The position numbers and the translations under genes are program-made. The notes below the pieces were generated by a model. It searched no databases, had not been told where the DNA came from, and worked only from the letters and a program-made list of their open reading frames with translations. Shown piece by piece: positions 8,906 to 17,373 of a stretch of DNA of 64,000 nt. The stretch spans positions 682,001 through 746,000 of the forward strand of contig NZ_CP048433.1 of the NCBI RefSeq assembly GCF_010509075.1, written 5' to 3'. Source of the stretch: Collinsella aerofaciens ATCC 25986 (lineage in GTDB: Bacteria > Actinomycetota > Coriobacteriia > Coriobacteriales > Coriobacteriaceae). Within the stretch, counting starts at the first letter, position 1. Each line of letters begins with the position of its first letter.

Positions 8906-9841
8906 CTAATTGACACGTTTTCCATTGTGACCGAAGGGTGTCTGGGCGTGAAGGGCAAACTTGGAGGGCGCATACCTTCCATCCATCATGCGCTCGATAA
9001 GACCCTCGAGTTCAAGCGAACCCAAGAGTTTGAGTACGCCGACAGCATCGAGCGAGACGAGCGCAGCGATGTCGTCGACCTTGAGCGGAGAGGCGATGAG
9101 CGCATGTATCACGGTCTGCTGCGTTGGATCCAGGTCGGCAATGCCGGGAGCATCGGGGCGCGAGTAGCGCAGGGTGCCGTATATGCGAGAGATAGCCATC
9201 TCGATGGACTCCTCGTCGACAATGCAGCAGGCACCGTTCGCAATGAGGTAATTCGTGCCACGCGACTCGGGCGATAGGATCGACCCCGGCACGGCAAGAA
9301 GTTCGCGCCCCAAATCCATAGCAGCCTCGGCTGTAGAAAACGTCCCGGAAGGCATACCCGCCTCGGATACAAAGAGGGCTTGCGACAGGGCCGCGATCAC
9401 GCGATTGCGGCGCGGAAAGGCAAACTTGCGCGGCCCCATGCCCCACGGAGAGATCGACACGACCGCGCCACCCGTATCGAGCGTGCGTGTAATAAGCCCC
9501 GCGCTCGAACGCGGGTAGACCACGTCGGTGCCCGTCCCCAGCACCACGACGTGTTTGCCGCCGGCGTTGACCGCAGCCCAACCCGAGGCTTGGTCACAAC
9601 CGACCGCGCCGCCCGAAACTACCGTCACTCCCGCCTCGACCGCAACCTTTGCCGCAAGCTCTGCCACGGCAAGACCATACGGCGAGGCCTTTCGCGCGCC
9701 GATGATGGAGAGCGCGGGCGTCGAAAGCACCTCGGGGTTGCCGCGCACATAAAGCGTCTGGGGTACATCAGAAAGCTCCAAAACGGTCTCGGGATACAAC
9801 GCATCACCTGGATGCAGCTCGAAGGTCCCCTCGGCCATCAT
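8906..9841 (-). CDS. dprA: DNA-processing protein DprA
   Basis: Loads RecA onto incoming single-stranded DNA during natural transformation. The 311-residue protein has the Rossmann-like DprA/Smf core (about 30-240), with SIIGARKASPYG at the front and a SGGAVGCDQASG glycine-rich motif. A C-terminal winged-helix domain (about 245-305) follows. The frame is open far upstream, but the ATG at 9841 has AAGGAGG before it and overlaps the comM stop as ATGA. Pairing with comM suggests a DNA-uptake/recombination role, although competence pilus genes are not in this window. Confidence 0.94.
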   Translation of the reverse strand: MMAEGTFELHPGDALYPETVLELSDVPQTLYVRGNPEVLSTPALSIIGARKASPYGLAVAELAAKVAVEAGVTVVSGGAVGCDQASGWAAVNAGGKHVVVLGTGTDVVYPRSSAGLITRTLDTGGAVVSISPWGMGPRKFAFPRRNRVIAALSQALFVSEAGMPSGTFSTAEAAMDLGRELLAVPGSILSPESRGTNYLIANGACCIVDEESIEMAISRIYGTLRYSRPDAPGIADLDPTQQTVIHALIASPLKVDDIAALVSLDAVGVLKLLGSLELEGLIERMMDGRYAPSKFALHAQTPFGHNGKRVN

Positions 9842-11361
9842 TGGTCCCTCCTTCCCTGGTACATCGCCGCCTCGAGCACGTGGTCCTGCGTCACTTGCTC
9901 GCTCTCGGCGACATCTGCGATCGTACGCGCAATGCGAACCAGGCGCACGATGCCACGCCCTGTGAGATGCGTGCGTTTGGATAGGCCGAGTACGCATTTC
10001 TCGGCAGCATCATCAAGCTCAAAGGTCGAAACGACGCCGTCAATGGACCGCGTCTCGTCATCCTCGGCCTCGGCATCTGCATCGTCCATACGGGATTCGC
10101 GCCAAGCGCGAAAAGCGCGACCGCGCACAACGTAGTCACGTAACTCGGCCGACGACATACCCTCTGCGCCCTCGATAATCACTTGAGGGTCGGGACGGGT
10201 CACATCGATCATCATGTCGATACGGTCGGCCAAAGGACCGCGCAGTTTAGACCGATAGCGCTCGACCATCGCCGCCGAGCAGCGACACGGTACCTCGCGA
10301 TCGCCCAAAAAGCCGCAGGGGCAGGGATTGCTCGCAGCCAGCAGCTGAAAGCGCGACGGGAAGGTAAAAGCCCCATCGACGCGTACGATCCTCACGTAGC
10401 CGCGCTCGATAGGCTGACGCAGCGTCTGCAGTACGCCCGTGGGAAACTCGGCAAGCTCGTCCAAAAAGAGCACGCCGCCATGAGCAAGGCTGATCTCACC
10501 TGGGTGCACCGGGCGTCCTCCGCCAATGAGGCCCGCCGTTGAAATACTGTGATGGGGACTGCGGAAGGGCCGGTGCCCCGCCAACAAGCCATCAATGTTC
10601 TCACCCAAAACCGAATGGATGCACAGCGCCTCCTGTTGATCCTCAACGGAAAGCTCGGGCAGGATGCCGGTCATACGACGCGCGAGCATCGTCTTGCCCG
10701 ATCCCGGGGACCCGATCATGAGCAAGCCGAGTTCTCCTGCCGCCGCAAGCGCCATGCCGCGCTTGGCGACTTCCTGCCCCAGTACGTCGGCATAGTCGAG
10801 CTCAGGCTCAAAGGTCGCCTCGACGCCCTCAGAATCCAGGTAGTGCCGCGCGGCATCGCCCATACCATGAGCAAGCTGAGACAGATGATCGATAAATCCG
10901 CAGTCAACGCCAGCAAGCGGCACATGCTGGTCGGACCTGCCGGCGATAAAAGACAGCCCCATGTCGCGAGCCAGCAGCTGAAACGCAACCTCGCCCTTGA
11001 CGGGAAGCACCGTACCGTCCAGACCAAGCTCACCTGCGATAAGGCAGCGATCGAGGTTGTCACGGGGAATCTGCCCATCGGCCGCTAGAACCGCGATGGC
11101 AATGGGCAGGTCAAAGCCGCTACCGGTCTTGCGGATATCGCCGGGTGCCAGGTTAACGGTAATGCCCGAGCGTGGGATCTCGAACCCGGCGGAGCGCATC
11201 GCGCAGCGAATACGACCGCGTGACTCCATCACCTCCATACTCGGAATGCCGAGCATCTGGATGCCCGGAACGCCACCAGCAAGCGAGACCTCGACCGTGA
11301 CGGGAATCGCCTCGACGCCGCGGATGCAGGCCGCGTGAACGGCAAACGTCTCGAACGCCAT
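9838..11361 (-). CDS. comM: YifB/ComM family Mg-chelatase-like AAA+ ATPase
   Basis: ComM is a hexameric helicase that promotes branch migration when transforming DNA is integrated. The 507 residues show the N-terminal S16/ChlI-like domain, then an AAA+ module with Walker A GSPGSGKT at 217-224 and Walker B VLFLDE. The C-terminal part carries the Cys-rich PCPCGFLG insert and the ChlI C-terminal helix bundle. The ATG at 11361 (MAFETFAVHAA) overlaps the upstream stop as TGATG, with AGGTG as ribosome site; the longer open frame upstream overlaps the preceding gene. dprA follows with an ATGA overlap. Confidence 0.95.
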   Translation of the reverse strand: MAFETFAVHAACIRGVEAIPVTVEVSLAGGVPGIQMLGIPSMEVMESRGRIRCAMRSAGFEIPRSGITVNLAPGDIRKTGSGFDLPIAIAVLAADGQIPRDNLDRCLIAGELGLDGTVLPVKGEVAFQLLARDMGLSFIAGRSDQHVPLAGVDCGFIDHLSQLAHGMGDAARHYLDSEGVEATFEPELDYADVLGQEVAKRGMALAAAGELGLLMIGSPGSGKTMLARRMTGILPELSVEDQQEALCIHSVLGENIDGLLAGHRPFRSPHHSISTAGLIGGGRPVHPGEISLAHGGVLFLDELAEFPTGVLQTLRQPIERGYVRIVRVDGAFTFPSRFQLLAASNPCPCGFLGDREVPCRCSAAMVERYRSKLRGPLADRIDMMIDVTRPDPQVIIEGAEGMSSAELRDYVVRGRAFRAWRESRMDDADAEAEDDETRSIDGVVSTFELDDAAEKCVLGLSKRTHLTGRGIVRLVRIARTIADVAESEQVTQDHVLEAAMYQGRRDQ

Positions 11362-11846
11362 CACGACACCTGCCAATCGAACGCGTTGTACTGGTGCTCG
11401 ATCTCGGCGATATGCCCGCCGCGAATGGTGACACCCACGGCATCGAAGCGAATCGCCTTGAGAGGATAATGCTCCATGAGATAGCAACTTGCGATGCGGC
11501 GGTAGCGGCGTTGCTTTTGGGCGTCCACGGCCTCCTCGGGAAAGACCCGCGTGTTGCAATCCAGTGCGACACGTCTGGTCTTGACCTCGGCCATCACCAC
11601 GACATCGTCGAGCTCATCGAGCAGCACCAGATCGGCCTCGCCCTCGGTGCAACGATAACCCTGCTCCAGCAAGGTGTAGCCGCGCTCGTTAAAGTAGTCG
11701 ATGGTGATCAGCTCGCCCAGCATGCCCAGCTCGCGGGGACTGAGTCCCTTGATAAACTCGGGCGTCATCGCCCCGCAGTCGAGCTCGCCGTTTTCCCAAC
11801 GCTCCTTGAGCTGCTGCGTCTTGCTCTTTTTGCTTGCGGCACTCAT
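11361..11846 (-). CDS. UPF0102 (YraN-like) predicted endonuclease-fold protein
   Basis: A 161-residue protein of the YraN family, which has a Holliday-resolvase-like restriction-endonuclease fold of unproven function. The GEAD (69-72) and EVKTR (87-91) motifs supply the expected acidic and lysine active-site residues. About 38 residues at the N-terminus are extra compared with the usual 120-residue family member. The ATG at 11846 is chosen because AAAGGAGG precedes it. First gene of the UPF0102-comM-dprA group, supporting a part in DNA recombination or uptake. Confidence 0.85.
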   Translation of the reverse strand: MSAASKKSKTQQLKERWENGELDCGAMTPEFIKGLSPRELGMLGELITIDYFNERGYTLLEQGYRCTEGEADLVLLDELDDVVVMAEVKTRRVALDCNTRVFPEEAVDAQKQRRYRRIASCYLMEHYPLKAIRFDAVGVTIRGGHIAEIEHQYNAFDWQVS

Positions 11847-11943
11847 GGGGCCTCCTTTCCCGCACACTGCATTGCCCCGATGATGAGGGCACCTTTCATG
11901 CGGGTAAGTACCGGAAGCAAACCAAAAGCTGACCAAATGCCGT

Positions 11944-11987
11944 CAAAAAACGGGCCGTACGCAACAATGGTGTTGCATACGGCCCGC
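11944..11987 (-). terminator. Rho-independent terminator after rnhB
   Basis: A 14-bp stem around CGGGCCGTACGCAAC (11951-11965) with one mismatch, followed on the minus strand by six T (11945-11950). Confidence 0.88.
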
Positions 11988-12009
11988 TACCAGCAGGTTT
12001 ATAAAACCC

Positions 12010-12034
12010 CAGAGGTCCCTGTCTCCACAATTGA
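12010..12034. repeat. possible second-family REP-like motif after rnhB
   Basis: On the minus strand this reads GGAGACAGGGACCTCTG, which matches 14 of 17 positions of GGGGACAGGCACCTTTG in the palindrome at 53475-53491. It directly follows the rnhB stop. It is not itself a good palindrome. Confidence 0.35.
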
Positions 12035-12035
12035 C

Positions 12036-12824
12036 CTAGAAAAGGCGCTCAGTCTGCAGAAAGTTTCCGCAAAAGCTCACGCGGTGCAGCGGACAAAGTC
12101 CATGTTTGCGAATGGCCTCGATATGCTCGGGGCTTGCATAGCCCTTCGACTCGGCCAGATGGTACTCGGGGTACTCGGCGTCGTACTCGACCATCATCTC
12201 GTCACGCGTGACCTTGGCCATGATGGACGCCGCGGCGATGCAGGCGATCTTGGCATCGCCCTTCACCACATCGCGTTCGTTAGGAACGGCGCCCAAGGGG
12301 TTGCCATCCATGAGGACGCAGTCGGGTTCAAGTCCCGTATCGGCCACGGCGCCCGCAACGGCGGTACGGATAGCACGGGCCATGCCCATCTCATCGATAT
12401 CCTTAGGCGCAATATGGCAAAAACCGATCGCCGTCGCCACCTCGGCAATCTTCACTGAGAGCAACTCGCGGCGCGCAGGCGTGAGCTTTTTGGAATCGTT
12501 GATGCCCCAGACGCGCGGCTCCATAGGAAGGCAGACGGCGCATACCGTCAAAGGACCGGCCACCGATCCGCGACCCACCTCGTCGACACCAACGACCACC
12601 CCATCGCCGCCAAGCTCATGCATAAGCTCGTACATGCCATTGACGCGCTCGCGCTCGGCAAGTTCCTTGGCATGGCGTTTGAGGGCGCGTTCACAAGCCT
12701 TGATCACCTGCTGGCGCGGGTCCTCGCGATAATGCTCCACGAGGGCGGGAATCTCCTCAAACGTAGCGCTCGCCAGCTCGCCGGCAACTTGCGATGCCGA
12801 AACCGAGCTCGTCATATTGGCCAT
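12036..12824 (-). CDS. rnhB: ribonuclease HII
   Basis: Removes ribonucleotides from RNA-DNA hybrids. In the 262-residue product the catalytic motif DEVGRG is at 81-86, preceded by an extended N-terminal region of about 75 residues common in Gram-positive RNase HII. Further acidic residues lie in LMDGNP and in the VTRDEMM region. The ATG at 12824 has AGGAGG at a good distance; the in-frame ATG at 12842 lies upstream of that site and is rejected. It stands alone between two terminators, 94 bases after rplS. Confidence 0.95.
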   Translation of the reverse strand: MANMTSSVSASQVAGELASATFEEIPALVEHYREDPRQQVIKACERALKRHAKELAERERVNGMYELMHELGGDGVVVGVDEVGRGSVAGPLTVCAVCLPMEPRVWGINDSKKLTPARRELLSVKIAEVATAIGFCHIAPKDIDEMGMARAIRTAVAGAVADTGLEPDCVLMDGNPLGAVPNERDVVKGDAKIACIAAASIMAKVTRDEMMVEYDAEYPEYHLAESKGYASPEHIEAIRKHGLCPLHRVSFCGNFLQTERLF

Positions 12825-12854
12825 ACCAGGCCCTCCTTGCATGCAAATCAGATA

Positions 12855-12882
12855 AAAAGAAGGGCCACCCGAAGGTGGCCCT
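12855..12882 (-). terminator. Rho-independent terminator after rplS
   Basis: On the minus strand AGGGCCACC, a TTCG tetraloop region and GGTGGCCCT are followed by TCTTTTT. It separates rplS from rnhB. Confidence 0.9.
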
Positions 12883-12917
12883 TGTGTCCAAACGAGTGGA
12901 CAGACGCTGCGATCTTC

Positions 12918-13259
12918 TTAGCGCTTCTCGGGGATGCGAGCAGCCTTGCCCACCTTGTCGCGGAGGTAGTACAGCTTGGCGCGACGGACGCGACCATGAC
13001 GAACGACCTCGAGCTTGGCGATCTTGGGGCTGTGAAGCGGGAAGGTACGCTCAACACCGACACCGAAGGACATCTTGCGGACGGTGAAGGTCTCGCGGGC
13101 ACCGGCGCCGGCCATGCGGATGACGTCGCCCTGGAAGACCTGGATGCGCTCGCGGTCGCCTTCCTTAATGCGGTAGTGAACCTTGACGTTGTCGGCGACG
13201 CGAACCTGAGGAATGTCCTCGCGGATCTGCTGACGCTCGATTGCGCGGATGTAATCCAT
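12918..13259 (-). CDS. rplS: 50S ribosomal protein L19
   Basis: Large-subunit protein at the 30S interface. The 113-residue product starts [11 protein letters not shown] and has the family motif [10 protein letters not shown] and the basic [13 protein letters not shown] end. An in-frame TTG two codons upstream exists, but AAGGA is correctly spaced for the ATG at 13259. It has its own promoter and a hairpin in the leader, and does not lie in the rpsP-rimM-trmD cluster where L19 is often found. Confidence 0.97.
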   Translation of the reverse strand: MDYIRAIERQQIREDIPQVRVADNVKVHYRIKEGDRERIQVFQGDVIRMAGAGARETFTVRKMSFGVGVERTFPLHSPKIAKLEVVRHGRVRRAKLYYLRDKVGKAARIPEKR

Positions 13260-13283
13260 GTGCAATTCCTTACTCTTCTAGAG

Positions 13284-13307
13284 GTGCCGTACCACCTTGG
13301 CCGGCAC
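13284..13307 (-). promoter_or_regulatory. hairpin in the rplS leader
   Basis: GTGCCG and CGGCAC form a stem (with two further CC/GG pairs) ending about 18 bases before the ribosome site of rplS. A regulatory role is possible; L19 leaders are known in other bacteria. Confidence 0.35.
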
Positions 13308-13328
13308 GTAGTTGAACAAACGTATTCG

Positions 13329-13356
13329 AGTATACACGCGCGGGTTTCTGCTGCAA
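13329..13356 (-). promoter_or_regulatory. sigma-70-type promoter of rplS
   Basis: Minus strand: -35 TTGCAG (13351-13356), 16-base spacer, -10 TATACT (13329-13334). Confidence 0.6.
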
Positions 13357-13402
13357 GAACAATTTTTTACGCAGACAAAAAGACAAAACCCGCACATGAT
13401 AA

Positions 13403-13430
13403 CCGTCCGCCTCACGAATGAGACGGACGG
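13403..13430 (-). terminator. possible weak terminator after ppdK
   Basis: CCGTCCG pairs with CGGACGG around a small inner CTCA/TGAG stem, 40 bases after the ppdK stop. The run of T on the minus strand is poor, so efficiency is doubtful. Confidence 0.4.
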
Positions 13431-13469
13431 CATGAAGGGGGGCTACGTTAGGCGTCTGAACCCAAAACG

Positions 13470-16220
13470 TTACGCGGAGCGCTTCGCCTCGAGCTTGGCC
13501 TGGGCGGCAGCCAGGCGTGCGAGGGGCACGCGGTAGGGCGAGCAGGACACGTAGTCCACGTCGGCCACGTTGAACAGGCCCTTAATGGATTTGGGGTCGC
13601 CGCCGTGCTCGCCGCACACGCCAAAGTGCATGTCGGGGTTGGTGGCGCGGCCCTTCTCGACGGCCATGCGCACCAGCTCGAGCACCGCGGTATCGATGGT
13701 CTCGAAGGGATTGTCCTTCAGGATCTTCTTATGCATGTACAGCGGGATGAACTTAGCCTCGGCGTCGTCACGCGAGAAACCGAAGGTCGTCTGGGTGAGG
13801 TCGTTGGTGCCAAAACAGAAGAAGTCTGCATAATGGGCGATCTCGTCAGCGACCATGCAGGCGCGCGGCAGCTCGAGCATCGTGCCCACGGGAATATTGA
13901 GCTCGACGCCCTCTTCGTCGGAAACCTCGGCGATTACGCGCTCGATAACCTCGCGGATCTGGACATGCTCGGCCGTGATGGAAACGAGCGGAACCATGAT
14001 CTCAGGGCGCGGATCGACGCCTTCCTTGATAAGACGGGCAGCAGCCGTAGCGACGGCGCGAACCTGCATGAGCGGCAGATCGCTAAAGACGACGGACAGG
14101 CGCACACCGCGCAGGCCGAGCATCGGGTTGGACTCGACCATACCGTCAATACGACGCAGACGGGTGCGCAGGGCGGCAAGCTCTTCCTCGTTGGCGCCAG
14201 CGGCTTCCTTCTTGGTGATGGCGACCTCGAGCTCGCGAGGATCATCCAGGAACTCATGAAGCGGCGGATCGAGCAGGCGGACGACCACATCGCGACCGGA
14301 CATGGTCTTGAACATCGCCAGGAAGTCCTCGGTCTGAACCTTGAGCAGGTCGGCCAGGGCCTGCTGCTTCACGGTCTCATCGTCAGACAGGATAAAGCTC
14401 TGGATGATGTTCTTGCGATCGCCCAGGAACATGTGCTCGGTGCGGCACAGGCCAATAGCCTCGGCGCCAAACTCGAGGGCGAGCTCGGCATCCTCGGGAT
14501 TGTCGGCGTTGACGCGCACATGGTTGGCATGGCCACAGGTCTCGTCCAGGCGAATCTCGTCGGCCCAGGACAGGATGGTGTCCAGGTCGCCGGTAAGCTC
14601 GGCGGAGGCCAGGTCGACGGCGCCGTCGACGACGATGCCCTGGGTGCCGTCGATGGAGATGACATCGCCCTCGTGCAGTACGCGTTCGCTGCCCTCGATG
14701 CGCACGACCTTCTCGGCGGCGTCAATATGGAAGCGCTCAACGCCGCAGACGCAGGGCGTACCCATGCCGCGGGCGATAACGGCGGCATGGCTCGTCTTGC
14801 CACCGTGGCTGGTCAGGATGCCCTCGGCGGCGACCATGCCCTTCAGGTCGTCGGGGTTGGTCTCCCAACGAACCAGAATGACCTTGTGGCCCTCGTTGGC
14901 GCGCGCGACGGCGTCATCGCTCGAGAACACGACCTCGCCCACGGCGGCACCGGGGCTGGCGTTCAGACCGCTGGCCAGCGCCTCGTACTTCTTGGAGGCG
15001 TCAAACTGCGGGTGCAGGAGTTGGTCGAGCTGCGCGGGATCGATGCGGCTCACGGCCTCCTCGCGGGTGATCAGGCCCTCCTCGACCATTTCGATAGCGA
15101 TGCGCAGGGCGGCGGTGGCGGTGCGCTTGCCCACGCGGGTCTGGAGCATCCAGAGCTTGCCCTGCTCGATGGTGAACTCGATATCGCACATATCGCGATA
15201 ATGATCCTCGAGCGTCAGGAACACGCGCTCGAGCTCCTCACCTGCGGACTCGAGGCCCGGGGTGGTCTTGAGGTCGGCAATGGGCTCGGTGTTGCGGATG
15301 CCGGCGACGACGTCCTCGCCCTGGGCGTTAACCAGAAAATCGCCGTAGAACTCCTTGGTGCCGTCGGCCGGGTTGCGCGTAAAGGCGACGCCGGTCGCAG
15401 AGGTCTCGCCCTTGTTGCCAAAGGCCATGGCCTGCACGTTGACGGCGGTGCCGAGGTCGTCGGAAATGCCATGCTGCTTGCGGTAGATGCAGGCACGCTC
15501 GTTCATCCAGCTGCCAAAGACGGCCTGGATGGCAAGGCGTAGCTGAAGCTCCGGGTCGTGCGGGAAGACGGGCTTGCCGTCAGCGACCTCGAGCTCGGGA
15601 TACAGGGCGGCATCGACGTTCTCGGAGAAGATGCCCTTAAAGGTCTCGACGAGTTCCTGCAGGTCCTCGGCCGAAAGCTCGGAGTCGACGCGAACGCCGG
15701 CGACCAGGCGGGCCTGGGTCAGGGCGTTCTCGAACAGGTCGGCATCGACACCCATGACGACGTTTGAGAACATCTGGATAAAGCGGCGGTAGCTATCCCA
15801 GGCAAAACGCGGGTTTTGCGTCTGGGCAATGAGACCCTGAACGGAGTCGTCGTTGAGACCCAAGTTGAGGACCGTGTCCATCATACCGGGCATGGAGAAC
15901 GGAGCGCCCGAGCGAACCGACACGAGCAGCGGATCGGAGGCGTCGCCGAGCTTTTTGCCGCAACGGGCCTCGAGGTCTGCCTCGGCAGCAACGATCTCAT
16001 CGAGTGCGCCCTCGGGCCACACGTTGCCGGCACCGGAGTACTCGACACAGGTCTGGCAGGTAATGGTAAAGCCACCGGGAACCGGCAGGCCGATACGGCT
16101 CATCTCGGCAAGGTTTGCGCCCTTGCCGCCAAGCACGAAGTTCATGGACTTGTCGCCCTCAGTGACACGGGTGCCCTGGGCGTCGGTTCCAAAACGGTAA
16201 ACCCTCTTGCAATCGCTCAC
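13470..16220 (-). CDS. ppdK: pyruvate, phosphate dikinase
   Basis: Interconverts pyruvate + ATP + Pi and PEP + AMP + PPi; in gut anaerobes it works in PPi-linked glycolysis or gluconeogenesis. The 916 residues carry the N-terminal nucleotide-binding domain (starting around FVLGGKGANLAEM) and the swivelling domain with the phosphorylated His in GGKTSHAAV (near residue 450). The C-terminal TIM barrel has GTNDLTQTTFGFSRDD and the catalytic Cys in FGVCGEHGGDP. The GTG at 16220 is preferred to the ATG at 16241 because AAGGGGA stands directly before it. The regulator gene ppsR lies 243 bases upstream on the same strand. Confidence 0.97.
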   Translation of the reverse strand: MSDCKRVYRFGTDAQGTRVTEGDKSMNFVLGGKGANLAEMSRIGLPVPGGFTITCQTCVEYSGAGNVWPEGALDEIVAAEADLEARCGKKLGDASDPLLVSVRSGAPFSMPGMMDTVLNLGLNDDSVQGLIAQTQNPRFAWDSYRRFIQMFSNVVMGVDADLFENALTQARLVAGVRVDSELSAEDLQELVETFKGIFSENVDAALYPELEVADGKPVFPHDPELQLRLAIQAVFGSWMNERACIYRKQHGISDDLGTAVNVQAMAFGNKGETSATGVAFTRNPADGTKEFYGDFLVNAQGEDVVAGIRNTEPIADLKTTPGLESAGEELERVFLTLEDHYRDMCDIEFTIEQGKLWMLQTRVGKRTATAALRIAIEMVEEGLITREEAVSRIDPAQLDQLLHPQFDASKKYEALASGLNASPGAAVGEVVFSSDDAVARANEGHKVILVRWETNPDDLKGMVAAEGILTSHGGKTSHAAVIARGMGTPCVCGVERFHIDAAEKVVRIEGSERVLHEGDVISIDGTQGIVVDGAVDLASAELTGDLDTILSWADEIRLDETCGHANHVRVNADNPEDAELALEFGAEAIGLCRTEHMFLGDRKNIIQSFILSDDETVKQQALADLLKVQTEDFLAMFKTMSGRDVVVRLLDPPLHEFLDDPRELEVAITKKEAAGANEEELAALRTRLRRIDGMVESNPMLGLRGVRLSVVFSDLPLMQVRAVATAAARLIKEGVDPRPEIMVPLVSITAEHVQIREVIERVIAEVSDEEGVELNIPVGTMLELPRACMVADEIAHYADFFCFGTNDLTQTTFGFSRDDAEAKFIPLYMHKKILKDNPFETIDTAVLELVRMAVEKGRATNPDMHFGVCGEHGGDPKSIKGLFNVADVDYVSCSPYRVPLARLAAAQAKLEAKRSA

Positions 16221-16342
16221 GATACTTCCCCTTCCATGCACTTACGCGCACGACCGTGGTAACGAATCGACCCGCCGGATGCGAGCCGTGAGGGTACTAT
16301 ACGGCGGGCATTGAGCGGGCTTGCGCAGAGGACGCGGGGGTT

Positions 16343-16390
16343 GGTAAACGTGGTAAATATGGCGGTAAACGGTAGGTAAAGGTGGTTACC
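16343..16390. repeat. tandem GGTAAA repeats upstream of ppdK
   Basis: Four GGTAAA copies start at 16343, 16352, 16364 and 16375, followed by a GGTTACC palindrome at 16384-16390. Spacing is 9 to 12 bases. They lie 120-170 bases before the ppdK start in an otherwise gene-free gap (16221-16463) and could be a regulator-binding array. Confidence 0.5.
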
Positions 16391-16463
16391 TTATGAAGAT
16401 ACCACTACAAGAAAAAAACAGGTCAGATGCAATGTTTTTGCTAAATCGCTTTACCATAAGTAG

Positions 16464-17339
16464 CTACTTTTGTTGAGTTCGACGGGCGGCTCGGCGGGCA
16501 CGGGCTTCTTGGATTTCCTCCAAGTGGCTAATGATCTCGGCAGCGCTTTCCTCGATGGCCTTGCCGTCGGTACGCACCACAAAGCAGCCCAGGCGCTTCA
16601 TGAGGGCACGGGCTTCCTCAAGCTCGCTGCGCACGCTCTCGGGCTCGGCATAGGAGCCGGCAACGGCACGAGCGTAGTCATCGCCCAAGCGGCTATCACG
16701 AATTTCGGAAATCACATCGACGGTCGAAATCAGGCCGAACAGGCGCATCGGGTCGACCTCGTAAATCGACTTGGGCGGCTCCATGCCATGGGCCAAAGGA
16801 ACATTGGCAACCTTGTAACCTTGATAGGCCAGATACATCGACAGCGGCGTCTTGGACGTGCGCGATACGCCCAGCAGCACGATATCGGCACCCGACAGAT
16901 CGTCGCAACCGCGCCCGTCATCGTGCTCAACGAAATACTCCATGGCCTCGATACGATGGAAATAGCGGTCATCGGTCCTGTGAATCACGCCCGCAACGCC
17001 CTTGGGCGGTACACCGATGAGCGACGACAGCACGGCGAGCGTGGGGCCGATCAAGTCGACCGAACGGATATGCAACATACCCAAGTAATCGAGCACGCGG
17101 GCACGTAGCGCCGGGTCGACGATGGTATGGAACACGGCGATATCGCGATGGTCGGCATCGACGCGCGGCCCCACAAATGACTTGACCTGCTCCACAGAAG
17201 TCACCTTAGGCAGGCGCAAAACACGAAAAGCCCCTTCATCAAATTGCCCGGACGCCGCAAGCACCACCTCACAAGCGGTATCACCGAGCGAGTCGGAGAT
17301 AACGATAACGGTGGGACGAGCGGTGACCGGGCAATCCAT
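16464..17339 (-). CDS. ppsR: pyruvate, phosphate dikinase regulatory protein (kinase/phosphorylase, DUF299)
   Basis: Bifunctional enzyme that inactivates PPDK by ADP-dependent threonine phosphorylation and reactivates it by Pi-dependent dephosphorylation. The 291-residue protein opens with the conserved VIVISDSLGDTA and has the P-loop-like GVSRTSKTPLS at about 156-166; a basic tail closes it. DUF299 proteins act on PPDK or on PEP synthase; the neighbouring ppdK points to PPDK. The ATG at 17339 is used. It lies downstream of glyS in the same direction (34 bases) and may be co-transcribed with it. Confidence 0.94.
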   Translation of the reverse strand: MDCPVTARPTVIVISDSLGDTACEVVLAASGQFDEGAFRVLRLPKVTSVEQVKSFVGPRVDADHRDIAVFHTIVDPALRARVLDYLGMLHIRSVDLIGPTLAVLSSLIGVPPKGVAGVIHRTDDRYFHRIEAMEYFVEHDDGRGCDDLSGADIVLLGVSRTSKTPLSMYLAYQGYKVANVPLAHGMEPPKSIYEVDPMRLFGLISTVDVISEIRDSRLGDDYARAVAGSYAEPESVRSELEEARALMKRLGCFVVRTDGKAIEESAAEIISHLEEIQEARARRAARRTQQK

Positions 17340-17373
17340 GCGGGGCTCCTTTTGCGCTTATGCGCAGGCTGGC

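Noticed and set aside
13605-15542. A rightward open frame of 645 codons opposite ppdK
   Set aside because: Antisense shadow of a conserved enzyme; composition follows the codon complement.
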